A stretch of DNA of 64,000 nt from CAVVAL01 sp963740215. GTDB taxonomy: Bacteria > Actinomycetota > Actinomycetes > Mycobacteriales > Cryptosporangiaceae. Shown here one piece after another: positions 36,058 through 43,575 of the stretch (position 1 is its first letter; each line of letters begins with the position of its first letter). The notes beneath the pieces are model-generated. The model saw nothing but the letters and a program-made list of their open reading frames with translations. It was not told the DNA's origin and made no database searches. The position numbers and the translations under genes were made by a program. The DNA lies in assembly GCA_963740215.1 (NCBI GenBank), contig CAVUDJ010000019.1, forward strand, positions 310,001 through 374,000, read 5' to 3'.

Positions 36058-36724
36058 TGGGGACGGGGCGGCGCCGATCCGGGTGTTCCTGGTCGACGAC
36101 CACGCGGTCGTGCGGCGGGGCATGCGCGCGTTCTTCGAGATGCTCGACGACATCGAGGTGCTCGGCGAGGCGTCCGACGGGCAGGCGGCGCTGGACGAGC
36201 TCGCCGTCCGCGGCCGCCCGCGACCAGCTGCCGGACGTCGTGCTCATGGACCTGCTCATGCCCCGGCTCGACGGCGTCGCCGCGACCCGCGCGATCAAGC
36301 AGCGGTTCCCGGACGTCGAGGTCGTCGCGCTGACCAGCTTCAGCGAGGCTGAGCGCGTGCACGTCGCACTGGAGGCGGGCGCCGCCGGCTACCTCCTCAA
36401 GGACGCCGAGGCCGACCAGGTGGCACGCCGCCGTCCGCGCCGCGCAGCGGGGCGAGGTCCACCTCGATCCGGCGGTGGCGCGCAAGCTCACGCAGGTCGC
36501 TTGTGGCCCCGCAGCGCACCGCCACGGCGCTCACTCCGCGCGAGAAGGAGATCCTCGTCCTCGTGGCGCAGGGCAAGTCGAACCGCGACATCGCCGACGC
36601 GCTCGTGATCAGCGAACGCACCGCGCGCACGCACGTCAGCAACGTGCTCAACAAGCTCGGTCTGGCCTCCCGCACGCAGGCCGCGCTGTGGGCCGTGCGT
36701 GAAGGGCTGGTGACCGAGCCGTAG
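36047..36724 (+). CDS. NarL/FixJ-type response regulator (frameshifted)
   Basis: About 225 residues, partner of the symporter-kinase. The receiver starts at IRVFLVDDHAVVRRGMRAFF, the phospho-Asp is in PDVVLMDLLMPRLDG, and the signalling Lys in AGYLLKDAEADQV. The C-terminus is a LuxR HTH (ALTPREKEILVLVAQGKSNR, then DIADALVISERTARTHVSNV). These pieces lie in different frames with changes near 36220, 36430 and 36495, but their sum equals a normal length. Upstream it overlaps the kinase end. Confidence 0.82.
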
Positions 36725-36842
36725 CCGGTGGCCGTCTACGTCATCCGTCGCGGGCAAGCCGAGTCAATGCGACGTGGTTGCTTTGTCCGTCGCGTTGTTC
36801 ACTGGTTAGGAGCCTGTCCGGCTACCCCGAGGAGGCTCGACC

Positions 36843-37232
36843 ATGACTGCCCGCGACGACATCGCTCGGCCGATCGGAGTTCTGATCGCCGACGACGACG
36901 CGCGGGTCAGGGCTGCCCTGCGCACGTTCCTCTGCGCCGATCCCGACTTCGACGTCGTCGGCGACGCCGGCTGTGCCGAGGCCGCCATGGAGATCGCCCG
37001 CGAGCGCGGGCCCTGTGTGGCACTGGTCGACATCCTCATGCCCAAGGCGGACGACGGCCTCGGTCTGATCCGGACGCTCACCTGCGAACTGCGCATCCCC
37101 GCCGTCGCGATCAGCATGGAGACCGGCATGCACACGGTCGCCATCGGCGCCGGCGCCACCGCGTTCTTGCCCAAGGGCAGCCCGCCCGAGTTGCTGCTCG
37201 CTGCCCTGCGCGCCGCCGCTCCCAGGGAGTAA
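36843..37232 (+). CDS. Stand-alone receiver-domain protein
   Basis: 129 residues, a response-regulator receiver with no output domain. ATG 36843 follows GAGGAGG. Acid pair in VLIADDDARVRAALRTFL, phospho-Asp in VALVDILMPKADDGLGLI, and signalling Lys in TAFLPKGSPPELL. It may act as phosphate sink or adaptor for the kinase just upstream, or lack its DNA-binding half by evolution; no HTH remnant follows. Confidence 0.8.
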   Translation: MTARDDIARPIGVLIADDDARVRAALRTFLCADPDFDVVGDAGCAEAAMEIARERGPCVALVDILMPKADDGLGLIRTLTCELRIPAVAISMETGMHTVAIGAGATAFLPKGSPPELLLAALRAAAPRE

Positions 37233-37280
37233 GACCGTCGTCTGATCCGTCGCGGGGCGCCCGGCGATGTCCGGCACACG

Positions 37281-37709
37281 TCACGAGGTGACGACGGCCA
37301 TCCAGTCGCGCAGCCGCCTGACCGCCGCATGGTCACCACTCTGCTTGGTCCCCTCGTTGGGAATTCGTCGCCAAAGCCAGAGGAGCAGGTCGGACGGGCG
37401 CGCGCTGATTACTCCATCCCCCGGTATCGGCATCAGGGTGCCGTCCTCAACGGTGACCCGGTCAGGCGTCATCGTCACGGCCCAGCCGCGGTCGCCCGAC
37501 ATCAGCCGTACCCGATAGCTGCCACCTGGCTGGGGATCGTCCGACCAGTCACCCGCGAGCAGGATGCGCAGCGCCTCGTCGATGCCGTCCAGGGCGAGCG
37601 GCGAGCCGATTGGCGATCGTTCGCCGGACACCGATTCAAGGTCGCCGGTGTGAATCGCGGTCTCCACCGCCATCCGGCGCATCCAGAATCCCACCGTCTG
37701 GTCGCCCAC
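37281..37709 (-). pseudogene. C-terminal remnant of a maleylpyruvate-isomerase-like mycothiol-dependent enzyme
   Basis: 142 residues matching only the C-terminal domain of this roughly 250-residue family: VGFWMRRMAVETAIHTGDLE, ALDGIDEALRILL, WAVTMTPDRVTVEDGTL, PSDLLLWLWRR. The N-terminal DinB-like half with its metal His residues is missing: an in-frame TGA stands just upstream of GTG 37709, and a family-B palindromic repeat lies 65 bases further. Loss through repeat insertion, or a frameshift, is possible. Confidence 0.6.
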
Positions 37710-37773
37710 CGGTCACGCCAACGATCGCGAACCGTCCATGATGGACACCGCTCAGCCTCCCGGGCCCCTCCTC

Positions 37774-37839
37774 GAACCGGACTGTTCCGGAAGTGGTGCC
37801 CAAACTGGACAGCCGATGCAGCCATTTCCCCGACAGTTC
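37774..37839. repeat. Palindromic repeat family B, copy 2 (intergenic)
   Basis: Opens GAACCGGACTGTTCCGG and closes with CCCGACAGTTC; the centre GGACAGCCGATGCAGCCA is nearly identical to copy 1 at 3174. It borders the truncated isomerase-like gene. The rest of 37710-38084 shows no gene; a loose inverted pair TGTCCG/CGGACA lies near 37890-37915. Confidence 0.85.
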
Positions 37840-38084
37840 ACGCCGTGCGGTTGATCCACGCCCGCGACGGTAACCGGGGCGCGCGATTTGTCCGGCTTTC
37901 GTGACAACGTCGGACACCCGCGAGGGGTGCGACGGATGACGTAGGCGGCAGGCGACAGCAGTCCCGGCAAGCCCCTCCTCAATCCCCTGGCCAGGTTGGG
38001 TCGGCCGACCGATGAGCGGCCATGTGATCCAGAGCACAGTTTGTGGTGTCAGCGAAGTGGTGCCGATGCCGGGAGGCGACAGAG

Positions 38085-38318
38085 ATGAACGTCACGCAGC
38101 TCCCCACGAACCGCAAGCCTTCCGGTTGCACGCACGCCCCGGCCTGCCCGTCCGCCGACGCTCCCGACCACGACGCAGCGCACGCCATCGTGACGTACCC
38201 GGAGCAGGGCTGGAGCCTCCTGTGCAACGGCGTCGTCCTCTTCGAGGACACCGGCGAGATCCTGCCGAACGGCACGTGCATCGCGCCCCACCGTCCCGGC
38301 CTGCCCCGCGCGGCCTGA
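38085..38318 (+). CDS. DUF5999-type small protein
   Basis: 77 residues, ATG 38085 after GGGAGG. The core CTHAPACPSADAPDHDAAHA, then VTYPEQGWSLLCNGVVLFED, matches the short actinobacterial family DUF5999, including its conserved Cys/His. Function unknown; the CxHxxxC-like start could bind a metal. It precedes IclR and ECF-sigma genes on the same strand with short gaps. Confidence 0.75.
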   Translation: MNVTQLPTNRKPSGCTHAPACPSADAPDHDAAHAIVTYPEQGWSLLCNGVVLFEDTGEILPNGTCIAPHRPGLPRAA

Positions 38319-38350
38319 GCCACCAAGTCAGCGAGAGAGGTGCAGAGATC

Positions 38351-39157
38351 ATGACCGTGACGACATTGCCCGCTTGCGACGGATCGCAGGCACAGGCCAC
38401 CCGAGCCGTGGTGGACAAGGCGTTCGCGCTGCTGGAGGCGTGGGACCACCGGAGCGAGAACCTCGGCGTCTCGGAGCTCGCCCGGCGCACGGGACTGCCG
38501 AAGTCGACGAGCCACCGCCTGCTCGGGATCCTGGAGGCAGCCGGTCTGGTCGAGCGCCTCGCCAAGGGTTACCGCTTCGGCGACCGCCTGCACGGCATCT
38601 CCGGCGTGCTGGAGGCCGACTACCCGGCCGACCTGCGCGAGGTGAGCCACCCGTTCCTGCAGGACCTGTACGAGCTGACACACGAGACGATCCACCTGGG
38701 CGTCCTCGTCGGCACCGACGTCCACTGCGTCGAGAAGCTCTACGGCCACCGGCGCAGCCCGATCCGGTCCCGGGTCGGCGGCAGCCTCCCGGTCCACTCG
38801 ACCGCGCTCGGCAAGGCGCTGCTCGCCTACTCCGCGCCTGCCGACCAGCGGACCGTGCTCACCGCCCCGATGCGCGCCTTCACCAGCGCGACCATCACCC
38901 AGCCGCTCAACCTGACCCACGAACTGCGCGCCACCCTGCGCAACGGCGTCGCGTTCGACCGCTCCGAGACGCACCACGCCGTCGCGTGTGTCGCCGCGCC
39001 GGTGCTCGACCCGAATGGCCGCGCCGTCGCCGCCATCTCCGTCAGCGGACCGAACGACCGCTTCGACCCGTTGGCCGTCGCTGAACGTCTCCGCCGTGTC
39101 GCCCGTGCCGCGTCCGTCGCGCTCGCATCCGCCCGTACCGACCAGAACGCCGCCTGA
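38351..39157 (+). CDS. IclR-family transcriptional regulator
   Basis: 268 residues. ATG 38351 follows AGAGAGGTG. The N-terminal winged helix (LGVSELARRTGLPKSTSHRL, then LGILEAAGLVERLAKGYRFG) and C-terminal effector domain (ETIHLGVLVGTDVHCVEKLY; PVHSTALGKALLAY; VACVAAPVLDPNGRAVAAIS) are both complete. IclR proteins usually control adjacent catabolic genes, but none is here; it ends 11 bases before the sigma factor gene, hinting at a regulatory unit. Confidence 0.88.
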   Translation: MTVTTLPACDGSQAQATRAVVDKAFALLEAWDHRSENLGVSELARRTGLPKSTSHRLLGILEAAGLVERLAKGYRFGDRLHGISGVLEADYPADLREVSHPFLQDLYELTHETIHLGVLVGTDVHCVEKLYGHRRSPIRSRVGGSLPVHSTALGKALLAYSAPADQRTVLTAPMRAFTSATITQPLNLTHELRATLRNGVAFDRSETHHAVACVAAPVLDPNGRAVAAISVSGPNDRFDPLAVAERLRRVARAASVALASARTDQNAA

Positions 39158-39168
39158 GGGGATCGACC

Positions 39169-39729
39169 ATGACCACGACCCGCACGCTCCGGTTGGTCGA
39201 GCCGACCGAGGACAGCACCGACGACCGCACGATGGAAGAGTTCTGCCGGCGGCATACCAACGGCCTGCGCAAGTACATCCTGTCGCTGACGTTCGGCGAC
39301 GAGCACCTCGCCGACGACGTCCTGCAGGAGACGTTCCTGCGTGCGTGGCGCCGGCCCGAGGTGGTCACCGACACCCGCGACTCCCGCCGTGCCTGGCTGC
39401 ACACCGTCGCCAAGAACATCGTGATCGACCGGTCCCGGTGGCGTGGACGCCGCCCGCAGGAGGCAGGCGACGCGGCGCTGCCGTGGATCGCCGAGCCGAC
39501 CTGCCACATCGACCGCATGGTCACCTCGCTCACCCTGCGTCAGGCCGTGAACAAGCTGCCGCGGATGCAGCGGGAGATCCTGGTCGAGCTGTACTACCGC
39601 GAGCGCAGCCTGAACGAGATCGCCAAGAAGCTGGGGATCCCGATTGGCACCGTGAAGTCCCGCGCGCACTACGCCCTCCGCGCTCTGCGCACCGAGATGA
39701 GCGAGCCGGCCGCCCTGGCCGCTGCCTGA
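39169..39729 (+). CDS. ECF-type RNA polymerase sigma factor
   Basis: 186 residues with region 2 (LRKYILSLTFGDEHLADDVL, then QETFLRAWRRPEV) and region 4 (KLPRMQREILVELYYRERSL, then NEIAKKLGIPIGTVKSRAHY). ATG 39169 sits in the IclR operon. No anti-sigma gene (zinc-finger type) follows; instead a perfect terminator does, so control must be different, perhaps through the IclR protein. Confidence 0.9.
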   Translation: MTTTRTLRLVEPTEDSTDDRTMEEFCRRHTNGLRKYILSLTFGDEHLADDVLQETFLRAWRRPEVVTDTRDSRRAWLHTVAKNIVIDRSRWRGRRPQEAGDAALPWIAEPTCHIDRMVTSLTLRQAVNKLPRMQREILVELYYRERSLNEIAKKLGIPIGTVKSRAHYALRALRTEMSEPAALAAA

Positions 39730-39743
39730 CCCTCTCTGTTTCT

Positions 39744-39783
39744 GGTCGCACTTTTCCGGCCCATGGCCCGGAAAAGTGCGACC
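39744..39783. terminator. Perfect 16-bp bidirectional terminator
   Basis: GGTCGCACTTTTCCGG (39744-39759) pairs exactly with 39768-39783. The arms carry T-rich and A-rich runs, giving U-tracts both ways. It separates the convergent sigma factor and subtilase genes, whose ends are only 57 bases apart. Confidence 0.9.
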
Positions 39784-39786
39784 GCT

Positions 39787-40575
39787 TCACGCGGTGGCTG
39801 CCGCGTGCAGGATCGTCTTGACCTGGAACGGCGTCGCGGCCCGGTGCTTGCCCAGAATCCGGGCGATCAGGCCCGAGACGTGCGCGGCGGCGAAGCTGTT
39901 GCCGGTGGCGGTGACGGTGGCCCCGCCGGCCCACGGCACCTCGATCCCGATGCCGGGCGCACCGAACTCCACCGGCGGCGACGGGTTGTACCGCAGCACG
40001 AACGGCCCCTCGCCCTGGCACGCCGCCACCGACACGACGGAGGAGAACTCCGCCGGAAAGCTCGGTGCCGGCACGTTGTTCACAGCCGCGACCAGCATCG
40101 TGTTACGGAAGTAGGCGCGGTCGGCCAGCTCGTGCAGCGCCGCGTAGTGCTCGCGGCGGCGGGTGCTGAGGCTCAGGTTCACCACGTGGACGTCCTGGTC
40201 GAGCGCCCAGCGCAGGCCCGCGAGAAACGCTGTCCCGGTGCCGCTCAACGTCGAACCGAGCACTCGCACGCTGTACAGGTCCACCTCGGGCGCCGCCCGG
40301 CGGATGATCCCGGCGCAGGCCGTGCCGTGGCCGAACGAGTCGTCGTGCGCTCCCTCCAGGAGCCGTACGGTGCGGCCGGACGTCTCGACCGCGACCGCCC
40401 CCGCGACAGGGCCGACGTCCGGATGCGACGTGTCGACGCCGCTGTCGATCACCGCGACCCTGATGCCGGCGCCCGTGCTGCCGCCCCACGCCCAATCGCG
40501 GGTGATTGGAGCGGGGATCCGCAGCGTCTCGGCCGTGCTCGCCTGATCGAACTGCCAGGACCAGGCGGGCCTCAT
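39787..40575 (-). CDS. Cytoplasmic subtilase (S8)
   Basis: Serine protease of 262 residues, only the catalytic core: Asp44 (VAVIDSGVDTSHPDV), His83 (FGHGTACAGI), Ser227 (TATGNSFAAAHVSGL), with Asn near 166 as oxyanion hole. No signal peptide or propeptide is present, so it should act inside the cell. It is the last gene of a three-gene operon: it overlaps the GAF protein gene by 4 bases, which follows a class III cyclase. Control of the protease by the sensor proteins is a natural inference. Confidence 0.85.
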   Translation of the reverse strand: MRPAWSWQFDQASTAETLRIPAPITRDWAWGGSTGAGIRVAVIDSGVDTSHPDVGPVAGAVAVETSGRTVRLLEGAHDDSFGHGTACAGIIRRAAPEVDLYSVRVLGSTLSGTGTAFLAGLRWALDQDVHVVNLSLSTRRREHYAALHELADRAYFRNTMLVAAVNNVPAPSFPAEFSSVVSVAACQGEGPFVLRYNPSPPVEFGAPGIGIEVPWAGGATVTATGNSFAAAHVSGLIARILGKHRAATPFQVKTILHAAATA

Positions 40576-41267
40576 CGGTCCCTGGTCCGCGTGTAGTCCA
40601 GGAAGACACGAAGCAGGGCGTCGGCGGCGTCACGCTCCGGCGGTCCGAGCTGCGCGAACGTGGCGAGCGCCGCCGCGAACGACGCCACCTCGTCGTCCGG
40701 CGCGGCGGCGGCCTGGGCACGGAGCGCCTGGGCGAGATCGCCGGCCTCGGCGGCGGCTTCGAAGAGGGTGCGGCCGAAGTCGGTGAGCACCTGGGCGAGG
40801 CGGATCGAGATCGCCGTCTGCCGGCCCAGCGCCGCGAGGGCGTCGAGCGCCAGCTCTCCGCTTGCCGGGTCGAGGAGTTCGAGGACGCCGAGGATCTGCT
40901 CGTCGGTGTCGAGCGGCACGGCCACGATCGAGCGCGGCAGGTACCCCAGCTCCTCGGCGACGTCGGCCGCGAAGCGGGGGTCGCCCTGGACGTCGTCGAG
41001 CGCGACGAGCTGCCCTGAGCTCACTGCCCAGCCTGCGATGCCGCGCCCGAGGGGGATCCGGAGGCCGAGCACCCCGCCCGCACCCGGACCGGTGGCGTGC
41101 CGGAACTCCAGCTCGGCGCCGTCTACCAGGGCGATCGATCCGGCCACGGCGCCGGTCATGGTCTGCGCGGTGGCCACCGCTGAGGCCAGCAGCTCGGCCA
41201 GACGTACCGGCCCGAAGCCGTGCCCGATGGCGGTGGCCAGTGCACGCAGGGCGGGGTCAGCGGGCAT
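40572..41267 (-). CDS. GAF-domain protein
   Basis: 231 residues. A GAF fold spans residues about 20-165 (AELLASAVATAQTMTGAVAG; GRGIAGWAVSSGQLVALDDV; RSIVAVPLDTDEQILGVLEL). A helical tail follows. No enzymatic output domain is seen, so it may be a ligand-sensing adaptor. ATG 41267 lies inside the end of the cyclase gene (overlap 11 bases) and its end overlaps the subtilase start; the three are therefore co-translated. Confidence 0.8.
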   Translation of the reverse strand: MPADPALRALATAIGHGFGPVRLAELLASAVATAQTMTGAVAGSIALVDGAELEFRHATGPGAGGVLGLRIPLGRGIAGWAVSSGQLVALDDVQGDPRFAADVAEELGYLPRSIVAVPLDTDEQILGVLELLDPASGELALDALAALGRQTAISIRLAQVLTDFGRTLFEAAAEAGDLAQALRAQAAAAPDDEVASFAAALATFAQLGPPERDAADALLRVFLDYTRTRDR

Positions 41268-43263
41268 CGGCCACGCTCGTCACCTGGAACGCCTCCACGG
41301 GCTCGGCCTTGCCCTTGACGGTGATCTCGCCGATGCGCTTCACGGTGGCGTCGTCGCCGAGCGCGGCGCGGGTTGTGGCGCTCACGACGACCGCGCCGGA
41401 CCCGGCCGAACTCTCCAGCCGTGCCGCGAGGTTGACGGTGTCGCCGATCGCCGTGAAGTGACGCATCGTCTCGCTGCCGATGTTGCCGACCAGCGCCTGA
41501 CCCGTGTTGATGCCGACCCGGAACCGCGGCCAGGACTCGTGCGCGACCGCCGCCGCCGCGTCCTGCATCGCAAGCGCCGCTCTGGCCGCGCGCAGGGCGT
41601 GGTCGGGCTGGGCGACGGGAGCGTTGAACAACGCCATTACGGCATCCCCGATGAACTGGGTGACGGTGCCGCCCTCGGCGAGGATGCACGGCACGATCGC
41701 GCCGAAATAGGTGTTGAGCATCGACACGACCTCGCCCGGCTCGGAGCGCTCGGAGAACGGCGTGAACGAGGCGAGGTCGGCCATGAGGACGGTGACCTCG
41801 CTGAGCGCCCCGCCCAGCCTGGCCTGCTCCGGGTCGGCGATGAGCGCGGTGGCGACGTCCGGGGCGAGGTAGGAGCGGAACAGCCCGTCGAGGTGCTGGT
41901 AGAGGCGGGCGTTCTCCAGCGCGATCGACACCTGGCTGGCGAGCGAGCGCAGCACCGAACGGTCGTGCTCGCCGAACGACCCCTCCGGACGGCTGATCTC
42001 GAGCACTCCCGTGGCGCGGTCCTTCACGGTGAGCGGCAGCGCCAGCCGGTCACGCGAGGGCGACTCGGCGGGTTCGCGGTCGGCCAGCGCCCGGCTCGCG
42101 AGCGCGTCGTCGCCGGACGGGTGGAGCGTGCCCTCGCGGAGCAGCCGGAGCTGGAGCTGGTCGTCGCCGAACGCGTCGCCGGCCAGCTCGGTGATCCGCT
42201 GCAGCAGGTCCTCCTCGGCGCGGTTCACCCTGGCCAGCAGGCCGACGTCGACGAGCGCCTCCAGCCGCCGTGCCTGGTCACGTTCGCGGGCGAGCGCCGC
42301 GGCGCCCTGCTCCAGCACGGCGGCCTGGCCCTCGGTGATGCCGAACTGCGTGGCGAGCCGCGCGGTGACCTGGCCGAGGTTGCGCTCGCCGCGGGTCATC
42401 GCGCCGACCAGCTCCTCCAGCGCGGCGGTGTGCTCGCGGCGGACCTCGTCGAGGGTCTGCTCCAGCGAGACGCTGTTGAACAGCCCGGACCGGGTGCCTT
42501 CGCGCTGGTAGTGGATGTGCGCGCTGTACGCGACGAACCCGAACGCCACCAGCATCAGCAGGTGCCACTCCCACCAGGACGCTGCCCAGTTGCGCGCGTA
42601 CGCCATGGCCACCATCGACTCGGCTAGCAGCACGAACGCGGTGATGACGCTGAGCAGGATCGCGGCCGGCCTGCGGCGGTGGATGAGGTAGTACCCCACC
42701 GCCGCCAGGCCGTAGAGCAGCGATCCGGCGATCGCGAAAGCCACCAGCGGACCGTGCTGCGCCTCGGCCGTCGCGGTGCCGGAGGGTTGGAGGCTCGCCC
42801 ATCCGCCGATGAGCAGGAGCCCGACGAGCGCCAGCCGGGCCGGCACCTGCCAGCGGACGATCCTGGCCGCCTGCGCCGGGCTGAACTCGAAGGCCGACAG
42901 CACCGCTATGGCGCTCGCGAGGAGCAGCCCGGCCGGCGCGGCGAGGTTGAAGCCCAGCGTCAGCTCGTGGACGAGCACGCCAGGCGTGGCGACCGCGTGC
43001 AGGGCGAGGAAGCCGGATGCCGCGACGAACGCCAGCGAGACGAGGAAAAGCCGCGCGTCGGACCGCGTACGCGCCTGCTCGTTGACTCGTGCCGCCAGCG
43101 CCAGGCTCACCGCCGCCACGCCGGCCACCAGCCACAAGTGCGCGCCGTGGTCCTCCCAGACGACGTCGAACTGGGGCCGCGCGATCAGCAGCCAGAGCGC
43201 AATGAGCGGCAGCGCCACGTGCAGCAGCCACACCGCGGCGGGGAGCGTCGGTCTGTTCCTCAG
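41257..43263 (-). CDS. Membrane class III nucleotide cyclase with GAF domain
   Basis: About 670 residues. Six to eight membrane helices (VWLLHVALPLIALWLLIA onward) are followed by a coiled linker, a GAF domain (LVDVGLLARVNRAEEDLLQR to LASQVSIALENARLYQHLDG) and a cyclase homology domain. Both metal Asp are present (VLMADLASFTPFSE; QFIGDAVMALFNAP), as are the transition-state Asn and Arg (GDTVNLAARLE). The usual adenine-selecting Lys before FIGD is Gln, so the purine used is not certain. The start is doubtful: no ATG or GTG is well placed, and a CTG at 43263 after GGGAGGGA fits best. First gene of the cyclase-GAF-subtilase operon. Confidence 0.8.
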   Translation of the reverse strand: MRNRPTLPAAVWLLHVALPLIALWLLIARPQFDVVWEDHGAHLWLVAGVAAVSLALAARVNEQARTRSDARLFLVSLAFVAASGFLALHAVATPGVLVHELTLGFNLAAPAGLLLASAIAVLSAFEFSPAQAARIVRWQVPARLALVGLLLIGGWASLQPSGTATAEAQHGPLVAFAIAGSLLYGLAAVGYYLIHRRRPAAILLSVITAFVLLAESMVAMAYARNWAASWWEWHLLMLVAFGFVAYSAHIHYQREGTRSGLFNSVSLEQTLDEVRREHTAALEELVGAMTRGERNLGQVTARLATQFGITEGQAAVLEQGAAALARERDQARRLEALVDVGLLARVNRAEEDLLQRITELAGDAFGDDQLQLRLLREGTLHPSGDDALASRALADREPAESPSRDRLALPLTVKDRATGVLEISRPEGSFGEHDRSVLRSLASQVSIALENARLYQHLDGLFRSYLAPDVATALIADPEQARLGGALSEVTVLMADLASFTPFSERSEPGEVVSMLNTYFGAIVPCILAEGGTVTQFIGDAVMALFNAPVAQPDHALRAARAALAMQDAAAAVAHESWPRFRVGINTGQALVGNIGSETMRHFTAIGDTVNLAARLESSAGSGAVVVSATTRAALGDDATVKRIGEITVKGKAEPVEAFQVTSVADAR

Positions 43264-43353
43264 GACGGCTCCCTCCCTCGGCGCCAGCGCGGCTTGCGGC
43301 AAGGGTAGACGTCGGACAGTGCGCCCGGGCGCGGTCGCCGGAGACGCACCGTG

Positions 43354-43420
43354 GAACCGGACTTTTCGGGAAGCCGTGCCTACACCGGACGCCCATGCCC
43401 CGATTTGCACCGCAAGTCCG
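43354..43420. repeat. Palindromic repeat family C, copy 2
   Basis: Starts GAACCGGACTTTTCGGGAAG, shares CCGTGCCTACACC with copy 1 at 5511 (one base different) and ends CGCAAGTCCG. It lies between the divergent cyclase gene and the synthase cluster. In the centre, CACCGGACGCC is identical to the pfaA family-B copies, linking families B and C. Confidence 0.8.
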
Positions 43421-43524
43421 TTTCGGTGATCGCGGCAGAAACCACGACGCACGGTCGAACCTCCGCCCTGACCTCGGCGTAAGTGAGGGGGCGCCACGCC
43501 AGCAGGCCACTCGAAGGGGGCACC

Positions 43525-43575
43525 GTGTCGATGGAACGCCAGCCCAACGCAGTCTTCTTGGCGGTGCCGTCATGA
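43525..43575 (+). CDS. Possible 16-codon leader ORF overlapping pfaD
   Basis: GTG 43525 follows AAGGGGG, the best ribosome binding site in this region, and reads VSMERQPNAVFLAVPS before a TGA that overlaps the pfaD ATG (ATGA). Either it is a leader whose translation drives pfaD, or it is the true pfaD start put out of frame by one of the indels common here. pfaD itself has no good site before ATG 43572. Confidence 0.4.
   Translation: MSMERQPNAVFLAVPS

Noticed and set aside
33462..36724. A single hybrid kinase-regulator fusion protein
   Set aside because: One frame does run through, but an alternative frame gives a natural kinase end and the regulator has its own ATG; with indels common here, two proteins are more likely.
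36725..36842. Riboswitch or small RNA upstream of the lone receiver gene
   Set aside because: Only partial repeats of GTCCGTCGCG-like bases are present; no consistent fold or known motif was found.
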